Shown here piece after piece: positions 9,561 to 17,405 of a DNA stretch of 64,000 nucleotides (its first letter is position 1; each line of letters opens with the position of its first letter). A program made the translations under genes and the position numbers. The notes beneath the pieces were generated by a model that made no database searches, was not told the DNA's origin, and saw only the letters and a list, made by a program, of their open reading frames with translations. This stretch comes from Marinicella marina (GTDB lineage Bacteria; Pseudomonadota; Gammaproteobacteria; Xanthomonadales; Marinicellaceae), in contig NZ_JASJNC010000001.1 of assembly GCF_030065545.1 (NCBI RefSeq), positions 434,001 to 498,000 of the forward strand, in the 5' to 3' direction.

Positions 9561-10340
9561 TTAAAAATCATGCGCTAAAAAATCTGTATAAACCGATGTT
9601 AAACCATGTTCCTTTTGATAGTTTTTGGCTTCGGCCAGATTGTTTATGGTATGAACGTAAGATGGAATATAAGGTTCATTTAGCATTTTAGCCAAGCCTT
9701 GTTTGGCCCTGTGCTGTGGCATGGTTATAGCATATAAATCCATTTGTCTATAGGCATCAATTACGGCTTTGTTTTCCTTCGGGAATTGATACAATGTCCA
9801 AATTAATAACTCATAACCCAAGTCTTTAGTTGCTTGATACTCTTCCGGCTGGTAAATTTGTGGTATCACTCTTTGATTGGCATTTTCAATGCTATGTTTG
9901 ATTAGCTTAAGTCCCTGAATATTGTTATGTTTTATATCGGTCACAATATAAGCATTTGGATGACTAATTAGCCATTGGTTCAAGCTTTCCAGGTTACATG
10001 GCTTCAGTGACAAGTTTGGATGAAGCAACTGATTGAACTCAGCCAAAGTTAAGGGCTTTTCACCATGGTAATCAAGTAACCATTTGGGCGTTCTGTCCCA
10101 ATCATGTAAACAGACCAGTTGTGAGTCGCTGGTCCAAGAAAAGTCTATTTCAAACAACTCATAGCCTCTTTCATAATTGAAGTTTAATGCTTGAAATGAG
10201 TTAGTGTAGGTTTTTCCATCAATACCACCGCCAGCATGTGCTATGGCTGTAATTTTGGGTCCTTGCTGTTTGTTACAACTCAGCAAAAAAAGGCAAGATG
10301 AGAAGAAAAAAAGTTGAATAAAGCTTCTGAAAAGTTGCAT
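9561..10340 (-). CDS. GDPD-like phosphodiesterase lipoprotein
   Basis: From the ATG at 10340 the 259-residue product starts with a lipoprotein signal ending LFLLSC, so it should be anchored in the envelope. The frame can be read to 10388, but that would bury the signal. Glycerophosphodiester phosphodiesterase motifs follow: IAHAGG in place of the HRG motif, the E-x-D metal pair in FEIDF, and the second His in LHDWDRT. Known GDPD enzymes release glycerol-3-phosphate from phospholipid head groups. The canonical HRG arginine is replaced (HAG), so activity is uncertain. Confidence 0.7.
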   Translation of the reverse strand: MQLFRSFIQLFFFSSCLFLLSCNKQQGPKITAIAHAGGGIDGKTYTNSFQALNFNYERGYELFEIDFSWTSDSQLVCLHDWDRTPKWLLDYHGEKPLTLAEFNQLLHPNLSLKPCNLESLNQWLISHPNAYIVTDIKHNNIQGLKLIKHSIENANQRVIPQIYQPEEYQATKDLGYELLIWTLYQFPKENKAVIDAYRQMDLYAITMPQHRAKQGLAKMLNEPYIPSYVHTINNLAEAKNYQKEHGLTSVYTDFLAHDF

Positions 10341-10427
10341 CAAAAATGTTGAATGTCTTAAAAAGCTGCATTTTATCAAATTATCCAATACTGAGTTTTA
10401 ATGATTAAACCATGTGTTTCTGAGGCT

Positions 10428-10712
10428 TTATTGTGGGCTTAAAGTTGCCTGAAAATCATGTAACTTTTCTCTGGTTAAAAACCTGAGTCTAGAGCTGGCA
10501 ATTGGATAAGGTTTATCACCAACTTCGGCATCGTATAAATCCATTTCATCGGTGGTTGGGAAATCCAATCCCCCGCCTTCCAGCAGCACTGTTTTTATGC
10601 CCAAACTTTCTAATTCAAGGGCTATGGTGATGCCAGCAGCACCTGCACCGAGAATGCAGGCATCACAATCAACAGTTGTGCTTTTTAAATTATGGTAAAG
10701 GTCATTTATCAT
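10428..10712 (-). pseudogene. Truncated GMC-type FAD oxidoreductase (N-terminal fragment)
   Basis: This short product of about 94 residues contains a good FAD-binding Rossmann start (ILGAGAAGITIALELE) followed by LLEGGG and the RLRFL strand that precedes the substrate-binding part in GMC oxidoreductases. It then stops after TREKLHDFQATLSPQ, where intact relatives continue for several hundred residues. No continuation was found downstream. The fragment is too short to be an enzyme and looks like the remains of a deletion. It lies between the GDPD-like gene and a methyltransferase on the same strand. Confidence 0.65.
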
Positions 10713-10766
10713 GTTAATTTTTTTTAAATTACTCAAAACACTGTCGTTTACTTATTTAATCCATAA

Positions 10767-11852
10767 TTAATAAGCACGAATGGTATTTTTAGCAAGTATG
10801 TTGTGTTGGTTGTTGGGTTCAACATTTCCATCTGAGTTCATCACAGCCAACATCATGGTTGGTTTGATGGTGCCATCAGCCATCAATGCCTCGTCTGATT
10901 TTTGGACGTTATCAATGAATGCCAAGTCTTCGGGGTCATCGATGCTGAAGTTCGGTCCAAAATTTCTATCTACAAAAATGAGTATCAAGTTGGCGAAAGG
11001 TATAAACAGTTCAAATTCGAATCGCTCAACCAGCAAAGGTAACACATCTTGAGCCCTGATGCCTTCAAAACCTTCTCTGGAACAGTCGTGGTTGATGTAT
11101 TTTTTTTCGTGTCGGTTAAAAGCGTGGTTGTGTTTGTATTTATCCGGCATTTTATGCCAAATTTTATTCAATTCATCCAATGCTTCCGGCCAACGCATGT
11201 GACCATTTCTGCCAATCACATCTGAGGTGATGAACTTTCCGTTTTTCCGCATGGCTGATTTGATGTTGTCGAACAAATGTTCCAGCTCAACCACATGGTG
11301 AAGGCTTTGGTTGGCGATCACCAAGTCATATTTTTCGGCAGCTTTCCAGTGATTAAAGTCAGCCTGAAGAAATACCAAATGATCTCTCACTCCCTCGGTC
11401 TCAGCAAGCCGCATGCCGCGTTGAAACATGGCTTCATTGATGTCCATACATTGAATGATGAAGTTGCTATGTCCTGAGCTGGCTAGGCTTTTTGCTAACT
11501 TTATTTCGGTGTCACAATTACCCGCACCAATGCTGAGAATTTGGACTTTACTTTGTTCGCAGTTCTCAATGGCCATTTGAGCGTATTTGAAAAAAAACTC
11601 ATCAGGGTTGGAAAATCCGTAGGCTTGAAACTTGGGTACCAGATATTTGTTTGACCAGTAATGAAATATATCAGGTAAATCATTAACTTCCTCCTCTTGT
11701 GAAAACCTATTTATTTCAGCATTGAGTTGATTTGCGTAGGTTTGGGGTATCACTTTGTTTGCCAGTTTTTTATAGCGATGATAAAAAGGCCTCAGCACTG
11801 CTTTAATTGGTCTCGGCAGGATTTGTTTCAACTTTTCAAAGAGCTTTGTCAT
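10767..11852 (-). CDS. SAM-dependent methyltransferase
   Basis: The 361-residue protein has a class I methyltransferase core from about residue 100, with motif I VQILSIGAGNCDTE, the acidic strand CMDINEAMFQRG, ADFNHW, and NQSLHHVVEL. The N-terminal ~90 residues are basic and helical and the C-terminal ~90 are unassigned. It lies 9 bp downstream of the GtrB-like glycosyltransferase gene, which suggests a two-gene unit acting on a lipid-linked or surface sugar, though this is inference. The substrate is not known. Confidence 0.8.
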   Translation of the reverse strand: MTKLFEKLKQILPRPIKAVLRPFYHRYKKLANKVIPQTYANQLNAEINRFSQEEEVNDLPDIFHYWSNKYLVPKFQAYGFSNPDEFFFKYAQMAIENCEQSKVQILSIGAGNCDTEIKLAKSLASSGHSNFIIQCMDINEAMFQRGMRLAETEGVRDHLVFLQADFNHWKAAEKYDLVIANQSLHHVVELEHLFDNIKSAMRKNGKFITSDVIGRNGHMRWPEALDELNKIWHKMPDKYKHNHAFNRHEKKYINHDCSREGFEGIRAQDVLPLLVERFEFELFIPFANLILIFVDRNFGPNFSIDDPEDLAFIDNVQKSDEALMADGTIKPTMMLAVMNSDGNVEPNNQHNILAKNTIRAY

Positions 11853-11861
11853 TTGTTATTA

Positions 11862-12794
11862 TTATCCGTTGGGCGGCTGAAATTCATCGACCAAATACAA
11901 CGGTCGTTGTTTGCTTTCATTGAACATGCGTCCCAGGTATTCACCAATGATGCCCAAGGCGGTTAATTGGATGCCACCCAAAAACAAGATCACCACCATC
12001 AGGGAAGGATAACCGGGCACATCGCTGCCAAAAATCAGGGTTTGGGCGATGATGAAAGCACCATAGATAAAAGCAAATATCGCCACCGTCATGCCAATCC
12101 AAGTGGCAAAGCGCAGTGGCAGGTAGCTGAATGAGGTGATACCATCCAGCGCAAAACGCCACAGCTTGTTGTAGTTCCATTTGGTTTCACCGGCAGCCCG
12201 CGGTTCGCGCTCAAAGAAGATTTGTTTCTGTTTGTAGCCGACCCAAGCAAACAAGCCTTTCATGAAGCGGTTGCGTTCGCGCAGTTTGTTCACTGCTTGA
12301 TAGGCTCGTCGGGACATCAGACGAAAATCACCGGTGTCTTTGGGAATGTCAATTTTGCTCATGGAGTTGATGGTGCGATAGAACAAATTGGCCGTGGCTT
12401 TTTTGGCCATTGACTCACCGTGTCTGGCTTTGCGGGTGGCATAAACCACGTCATAGCCGGCATGCCACTGGGCCACCATTTCGGGAATCAGTTCAGGCGG
12501 ATCTTGTAAATCAACATCTATCACCACTGCGGCATCACTTGAGGCATGATCAAGCCCGGCGGTGACAGCGTATTCTTTACCAAAATTTCGACTCAAGGAA
12601 AGAAAACCAAAACGGGTATCGGCTTCGTGAATGGTTCTCATCATGGCCAAAGAGTCATCACTGGAACCGTCATCAATGAATATCACGCGCCATTCAACAT
12701 CGCAGTTTTGCATGGCAGATTGGATGCGTTCTTGGAACAAAGGCAGCACCGTTTGTTCATTAAAAACTGGGACAATGATGTCAATGGATGGCAT
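11862..12794 (-). CDS. GtrB/DPM1-type polyprenyl-phosphate glycosyltransferase
   Basis: The 310-residue GT2 enzyme begins MPSIDIIVPVFNEQ and has the family's DDGSSDDS loop and the DVDLQDPPE metal motif. Two hydrophobic segments near the C-terminus (about 230-255 and 265-290) match the GtrB/ArnC/DPM1 layout, in which a sugar is transferred from a nucleotide to undecaprenyl phosphate on the inner face of the membrane. A partner flippase and a GtrC-like transferase are not seen nearby. The methyltransferase gene directly downstream may act in the same pathway. Confidence 0.88.
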   Translation of the reverse strand: MPSIDIIVPVFNEQTVLPLFQERIQSAMQNCDVEWRVIFIDDGSSDDSLAMMRTIHEADTRFGFLSLSRNFGKEYAVTAGLDHASSDAAVVIDVDLQDPPELIPEMVAQWHAGYDVVYATRKARHGESMAKKATANLFYRTINSMSKIDIPKDTGDFRLMSRRAYQAVNKLRERNRFMKGLFAWVGYKQKQIFFEREPRAAGETKWNYNKLWRFALDGITSFSYLPLRFATWIGMTVAIFAFIYGAFIIAQTLIFGSDVPGYPSLMVVILFLGGIQLTALGIIGEYLGRMFNESKQRPLYLVDEFQPPNG

Positions 12795-12911
12795 ATTAGC
12801 ACAATGAATAAAAAAGGTATTTTAACCAATTTTTGAATTAAGTACGCCAATTTAAAAAAATCAGTTGTTGATGTCGATGTAACTTTTGGCGGTGTGCAGC
12901 GTTTATGAAAA

Positions 12912-12985
12912 TGACCCTGACAGATTTAAGGCATGACAACCTTTACACTCTCCTCTTATTGTCATGCCTTCGACCGGTCAGGGCC
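12912..12985. repeat. Long inverted repeat after the his operon
   Basis: A perfect 12-bp stem, AAGGCATGACAA (12928-12939) with TTGTCATGCCTT (12959-12970), has a 19-nt loop. It continues, after a 6/6 internal loop, into CCCTGAC (12915-12921) with GTCAGGG (12977-12983). There is no T tract, so it is not a standard intrinsic terminator. It lies between the hisD stop codon and the glycosyltransferase start and could protect mRNA 3' ends. Confidence 0.7.
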
Positions 12986-13007
12986 AAAGTGGCAGCGTCG
13001 AATTCGC

Positions 13008-14231
13008 TTATCCTTCCAATTGCTTGCGGATTTCGGCGCTTTTTTGGTGGTAAACCAGCCCTTCAGCAGCGGCCAGTTTGGCAGAAATATTAGCCAACAC
13101 ACCGCGACCGGTGCCATTGATTTTCTGCGTTGATAAAACTTTCAAGAACTGATGCACGCTCAAACCACCTGAGAACTTGGCAGCACCTGCTGTTGGTAGG
13201 GTGTGGTTGGGGCCGGCACAATAATCACCGAAAGCCACGGCTGAGTTTTCACCAATGAATAACGAGCCGTAGTTGGTGAACAGTGACTGCTTCAAGGATT
13301 CATCACACACCATCAAATGTTCAGGCGCGTAATCGTTGATAAATGCTATGGCCTGATCTTGGTCATCGGCATGAAGCAGCACAATGTTGTCATTATCCAA
13401 TAAAGCTTGGCCATCAGGATGATCAGCAATTAATTGGTTCAAGTCGGTTAACAGCTGTGATGACTCACTGACCACAATGCTGATGGCATTGGCATCGTGC
13501 TCGGCTTGGGCCAAAGCATCAAACATCAACCATTCCGGTTGTTTCACTTGGTTGGCATAAATTAACAACTCACTGGGGCCGGCCAAAGTATCAATCAAAG
13601 TGCGGTGCTGGACTTGGGCCTTGGCCTGATTGACGTAAGCATTACCTGGGCCAACAATCAAATTAACCGGTGCGGTTTCGCTGAAACCATAAGACAGGGC
13701 GCCAATGGCTTGCGCACCACCCAAGTGTAAAAACTGTGTGGCCCCAGCCAAACTGGCAGCGGCCAACAATGCAGGATGGTCGGATGGTGAACAGGCCACC
13801 CGCACTGGACAACCAGCCACTTGTGCTGGCGTTAAAGTCATCAGCGCGGTAGAAATCAGTGGAAATTGGCCGCCAGGAATGTAGGCGCCTATGCGTTCTA
13901 TGGGTTGGTAAACAAAGCCAAAGTCACCCATTTCATCACTGAAGGCATCGCTTTTGAGGGACTTAATTTGAAATTTACAGAATTTTTTGATGCGCATGTG
14001 AGCGCTTTGGATGGCTTCCTTAAGCCCAGTTGCTAATTCATACTCATCGAATGGTTTCAGTTCGATGTAGCTGGCATCTTGTTGGTCAATTTTTTGACTG
14101 ATGGCCTGGACCGCTTTGTCGCCGTGGTCCTTAATTTTACCCAAGATATTGGCAACGGTTGTTTCAACTTTGCTTTGGTCTTTGAAACTGGGCCTGATGT
14201 AGGCCTGAACTGATTGGAATTTATCGCTCAT
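13008..14231 (-). CDS. hisD: Histidinol dehydrogenase
   Basis: The 407-residue enzyme catalyses the last two steps, histidinol to histidine, with NAD and zinc. Family motifs include YIPGGQFPLISTALM, NLIVGPGNAYVNQAK, the zinc-binding ALAQAEHDANA (Gln and His) and FGDYCAGPNHTLPT. It is slightly shorter than the ~434-residue E. coli enzyme. It is the last gene of the his operon and overlaps the hisA/hisIE fusion by 11 bp. In E. coli hisD is second, so the order here is different. Confidence 0.97.
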   Translation of the reverse strand: MSDKFQSVQAYIRPSFKDQSKVETTVANILGKIKDHGDKAVQAISQKIDQQDASYIELKPFDEYELATGLKEAIQSAHMRIKKFCKFQIKSLKSDAFSDEMGDFGFVYQPIERIGAYIPGGQFPLISTALMTLTPAQVAGCPVRVACSPSDHPALLAAASLAGATQFLHLGGAQAIGALSYGFSETAPVNLIVGPGNAYVNQAKAQVQHRTLIDTLAGPSELLIYANQVKQPEWLMFDALAQAEHDANAISIVVSESSQLLTDLNQLIADHPDGQALLDNDNIVLLHADDQDQAIAFINDYAPEHLMVCDESLKQSLFTNYGSLFIGENSAVAFGDYCAGPNHTLPTAGAAKFSGGLSVHQFLKVLSTQKINGTGRGVLANISAKLAAAEGLVYHQKSAEIRKQLEG

Positions 14232-15456
14232 TGTTGCGGCTCCTCAAATCATTGACGATTTCTTGAAAGCTGACCCCTTTGGCTTTGGCCATCACCAAGG
14301 TGAAGAACAACAAATCAGCCGCTTCCCAACGCACGTGGTTGTGGTCGGTGGCCTCAATCAATTCATCGCATTCTTCTTTCAGTTTTTCAATTTGCAGTTC
14401 GTTGCTGGCGAAAAGTTTTTGCGTGAAAGACTGACCTTCATTTGATGCCAAACGTTGTTCGAACACTTCATCGAGGTAATCCAATGAATAGTTTTTACTT
14501 TGGCTGGCAAAACAAGAATAGCGCTCGAAATGACAGGCATTGTTGGTTTGTTCGACCAGAAACAGCAGCGTGTCACCATCGCAATCAACATCAACTTGAA
14601 GCAGTTTTTGGGTGTTGTTGCTGGTTAATCCTTTGGTCCACAGTTCCTCTCTGGATCGTGAGTAATAAGTGCCGGTGCGATTTTCTAAAGCATGTCGCAA
14701 AGACGCTTCAGATGAATAAGCCATCATCAGCACTTTTTGTGTTTTGGCATCTTGTACCACGGTTGGAATCAGGCTCATTTTATTGAAATCGACCAATGAC
14801 ATGAACGCATCGGTCAAGGACATCTTGCCAGAATAAATGGCCATACCAATTTGTGAGTTGGCGCCTTTGGCGTTGATCCATTGTAGGTCTTCATAACTGG
14901 TGATGCCGCCGGCCACTGTGACCGGAATGGGTGAGGCCTTAATCACGTCAGCGATGCGCTCTTGATCAATGCCTTGCATCATGCCTTCTTTTTTCACTTG
15001 GGTGTATAAAAATTCACCACAGTTTTGCGCCCAATCAGCGATGATGTCGAGAACTTTTACGTCTTGGGTTTTTTTCCAACCATGGGTGGTCAGGTAATCA
15101 TCCTTGGCATCAATGGCAAAAATCAATGCCTGTCTGGGTAGCTTTTTGACCCAGTCCTGGCTGGCTGAAGTGCCTAGAATGATTTTGGTGGCACCGGCAG
15201 CCAAGTAGTTTTTGGCGGTTTCTAAATCTCGAATACCACCGCCGACACGACATGGTCTGCGACGCAGTAATTGTTCTATCAAGGCTTGGTTGGAACCTTT
15301 GCCCATGGCTGCATCCAAATCAATGATGGCCACTTCACCGTACATGGCGAACTCATCCAATAAATCGAACACGTCCTCACGTTCGATGATTTTTTTGTCG
15401 CCTTGTTGTAGTTGAACGGCCTTGCCATCCATTAAATCAATACTTGGTATCAGCAT
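14221..15456 (-). CDS. hisA/hisIE: HisA-HisI-HisE three-domain fusion
   Basis: One 411-residue frame joins three enzymes. Residues 1-~222 are HisA (ProFAR isomerase, TIM barrel): PSIDLMDGK with catalytic Asp7, IFAIDAKDD with Asp116, and VGGGIRD. Residues ~226-316 are HisI (PRA-CH): YSRSREELWTKG, the metal site DCDGD (291-295), and Cys308 and Cys315. Residues ~325-411 are HisE (PRA-PH): EECDELIEA and WEAADLLFFTLV. The HisA part is a little shorter than the usual ~245 residues. An internal Met at 227 sits where a separate HisIE would start, but no stop or frameshift separates the parts. It overlaps hisF by 7 bp and hisD by 11 bp. Confidence 0.93.
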   Translation of the reverse strand: MLIPSIDLMDGKAVQLQQGDKKIIEREDVFDLLDEFAMYGEVAIIDLDAAMGKGSNQALIEQLLRRRPCRVGGGIRDLETAKNYLAAGATKIILGTSASQDWVKKLPRQALIFAIDAKDDYLTTHGWKKTQDVKVLDIIADWAQNCGEFLYTQVKKEGMMQGIDQERIADVIKASPIPVTVAGGITSYEDLQWINAKGANSQIGMAIYSGKMSLTDAFMSLVDFNKMSLIPTVVQDAKTQKVLMMAYSSEASLRHALENRTGTYYSRSREELWTKGLTSNNTQKLLQVDVDCDGDTLLFLVEQTNNACHFERYSCFASQSKNYSLDYLDEVFEQRLASNEGQSFTQKLFASNELQIEKLKEECDELIEATDHNHVRWEAADLLFFTLVMAKAKGVSFQEIVNDLRSRNNER

Positions 15457-16244
15457 CCTGTTTTCCTGATTTTTATGTTGTTGTCTATTAAAAATGATTT
15501 GATTTCACCCACCGTGTACTCACCGCGATGGAACAAACCAGCTGCCAGCACGGCATCGGCGCCGGCATGAATCGCATCTAAAAAGTCTTGTGGCCCTTTG
15601 GCACCACCTGATGCAATCACTTGTACTGGGAAGTCAGCGCCGAATTTTGCCAGTAAATCGGTATCAAATCCACTGCCAGTGCCATCTTTGTGCATCGCAG
15701 TTAATAATATTTCGCCGCATCCACGGTCGACCACTTGTTGAATCCATTGGTGGTAATCAACATCGACGCGCCTTGAGCCGCCATGGGTGTAGATGGCCAA
15801 GCTGCCATCGGCTTCGTGATTCACATCCACCGCCACCACAATGCTTTGTGAGCCATATTGTGTTGAGATTTCATTGATCAAAGCAGGCTTTTCCACTGCC
15901 ATGGTGTTCAAAGTGACCTTGTCAGCGCCGGCATGAAAGAATTTGTGCACATCATCCAAGGTTTTGATGCCACCACCGACTGCAAAAGGTATTGACAGCT
16001 CACAGGCCACTTGGCGCACCATTTCCAGTGCCGACTCTTGACCATCGACCGAGGCTTTGATGTCGAGAAATACCAGTTCATCAGCGCCTTGTTGTTCATA
16101 CAGTTTGGCCAGCTCAACCGGGTCGCCCATGTCCAGTAATTGTTTGAAGTTGGTGCCTTTCACAACGCGGCCATAAGCCACATCCAAGCACGGAATGACC
16201 CTGGCGGTTAAGTCAGAGTTTGAGTTTTCATCATCCACATACAT
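15450..16244 (-). CDS. hisF: Imidazole glycerol phosphate synthase, cyclase subunit
   Basis: The 264-residue TIM barrel has the HisF signature [17 protein letters not shown], with the catalytic Asp, and FLDIKAS and AVGGGIK. It receives ammonia from HisH and makes IGP and AICAR. A polar 11-residue extension ([11 protein letters not shown]) precedes the usual start. No internal ATG allows a shorter protein, and the extension is needed for the 14-bp overlap with hisH. The overlap with hisH suggests coupled translation of the two subunits. Confidence 0.97.
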   Translation of the reverse strand: MYVDDENSNSDLTARVIPCLDVAYGRVVKGTNFKQLLDMGDPVELAKLYEQQGADELVFLDIKASVDGQESALEMVRQVACELSIPFAVGGGIKTLDDVHKFFHAGADKVTLNTMAVEKPALINEISTQYGSQSIVVAVDVNHEADGSLAIYTHGGSRRVDVDYHQWIQQVVDRGCGEILLTAMHKDGTGSGFDTDLLAKFGADFPVQVIASGGAKGPQDFLDAIHAGADAVLAAGLFHRGEYTVGEIKSFLIDNNIKIRKTGC

Positions 16245-16836
16245 GTTTGATCAGCTCCCGGCCAAATTGGCCTGATTTTTCTGGGTGAAATTGAAAGCCA
16301 TATAAATTGCCTCGTTGCACAGCGGCACAAAAGCTGCTGCCGTAATTGACTTTAGCGGTACCAAAGGGACATTCGGTGATGGCATAAGAATTGACAAAAT
16401 AAGCGAACTGATCTTTCATGGTGAGCTTATATGAGTTCAGTTGAGCCCATCCCACCATCGGTGTTTTGGGGTGTTGTAATTTGTGGCAGCGGCCATTGAA
16501 TAAGCCCAGCCCCGTGGCTTCAGGGTCTTCATCGCTGCCTTCAAACAACACCTGCATGCCGACACAAATACCCACCAGGCGTTTGCCGTTGCGCACCCAC
16601 TCCAACAGAAAGTCGTACCACCCCAGGTCTTTGATCTGTTGCATCACGTAAGCAAATCGGCCTTGACCGGGCATCACCAACACATCAAAATCACTGAGCA
16701 TTTTTAAGTCTGGTTTTTGTACCGTTTTCAGTTCACAACCGGCGGCTTCAATGGCCGTTTGTAGGCTGAGTAAATTACCTGAATTCAGATCAATCACCGC
16801 TACTCGGGTTTGGCTTCTGCCAACCAGCGCATTCAT
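16231..16836 (-). CDS. hisH: Imidazole glycerol phosphate synthase, glutaminase subunit
   Basis: The 201-residue class I amidotransferase carries the nucleophile Cys in VGICVGMQVLFEGSDE and the His/Glu pair of the triad in FQFHPEKSGQFG. It supplies ammonia to HisF. A leucine is normal in the nucleophile loop (GICLGMQ) and here it is Val, a mild change. It overlaps hisB by 4 bp upstream and hisF by 14 bp downstream. Confidence 0.96.
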   Translation of the reverse strand: MNALVGRSQTRVAVIDLNSGNLLSLQTAIEAAGCELKTVQKPDLKMLSDFDVLVMPGQGRFAYVMQQIKDLGWYDFLLEWVRNGKRLVGICVGMQVLFEGSDEDPEATGLGLFNGRCHKLQHPKTPMVGWAQLNSYKLTMKDQFAYFVNSYAITECPFGTAKVNYGSSFCAAVQRGNLYGFQFHPEKSGQFGRELIKHVCG

Positions 16837-17405
16837 AACACACCTTTGGTTGAACGTTCACCAGCCACCGGAGACAGTGCTTCTTTCAGCGCATAAGCCA
16901 TGGCTTTGAAAGCACTTTCTATCAAGTGGTGGTTGTTACGGAAATATTGGTTTTTTAAGTGCAGCGTGATTTTGCTGTTGATGCTGAAAGTATAGAAAAA
17001 GTGTTCCCACATTTCGGTGTTGATGCCACCCAGCATCGGTTGTGAGAAGGGCAGGTCGATCACCGCATAAGGGCGACCGCATAAATCAACCGCACATTGG
17101 GTTAAGGCCTCATCCATCGGTAATAAACGCTGACCGTAGCGCTGGGCTGGCATGGCTTGTTGCCATGCTTGGTAAAAAGCCTCACCCAAACAAATCGCCA
17201 CATCCTCAATACCGTGGTGATCATCGACCTCTAAATCGGCTGTGACCTGCAGTTGCATATTCCAGCCCGCATGCGATGCCAATTGATCTAACATGTGATC
17301 AAAAAACGGTAGGCCGGTGTTGATGTTTTTGTCTTTGGCATCACCGTTGATGTCGAGACCGAGCTCAATTTGGGTTTCCTTGGTGGATCTTTTGACTTCT
17401 ATCAT
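16833..17405 (-). CDS. hisB: Imidazoleglycerol-phosphate dehydratase (monofunctional)
   Basis: This 190-residue protein is the dehydratase only. It has FFDHMLDQLASHAGW, DDHHGIEDVAICLGEA and NNHHLIESAFKA, the His/Glu-rich manganese sites of the family. The N-terminal HAD-type histidinol phosphatase that is fused to HisB in enterobacteria is missing. A different HAD domain is instead fused to HisC in the gene just upstream, which overlaps this one by 4 bp. Confidence 0.97.
   Translation of the reverse strand: MIEVKRSTKETQIELGLDINGDAKDKNINTGLPFFDHMLDQLASHAGWNMQLQVTADLEVDDHHGIEDVAICLGEAFYQAWQQAMPAQRYGQRLLPMDEALTQCAVDLCGRPYAVIDLPFSQPMLGGINTEMWEHFFYTFSINSKITLHLKNQYFRNNHHLIESAFKAMAYALKEALSPVAGERSTKGVL

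Noticed and set aside
9398-9691. 97-codon plus-strand frame
   Set aside because: It overlaps the 3' end of the opposing lipoprotein gene, and part of it is that gene's antisense. No recognisable domain.
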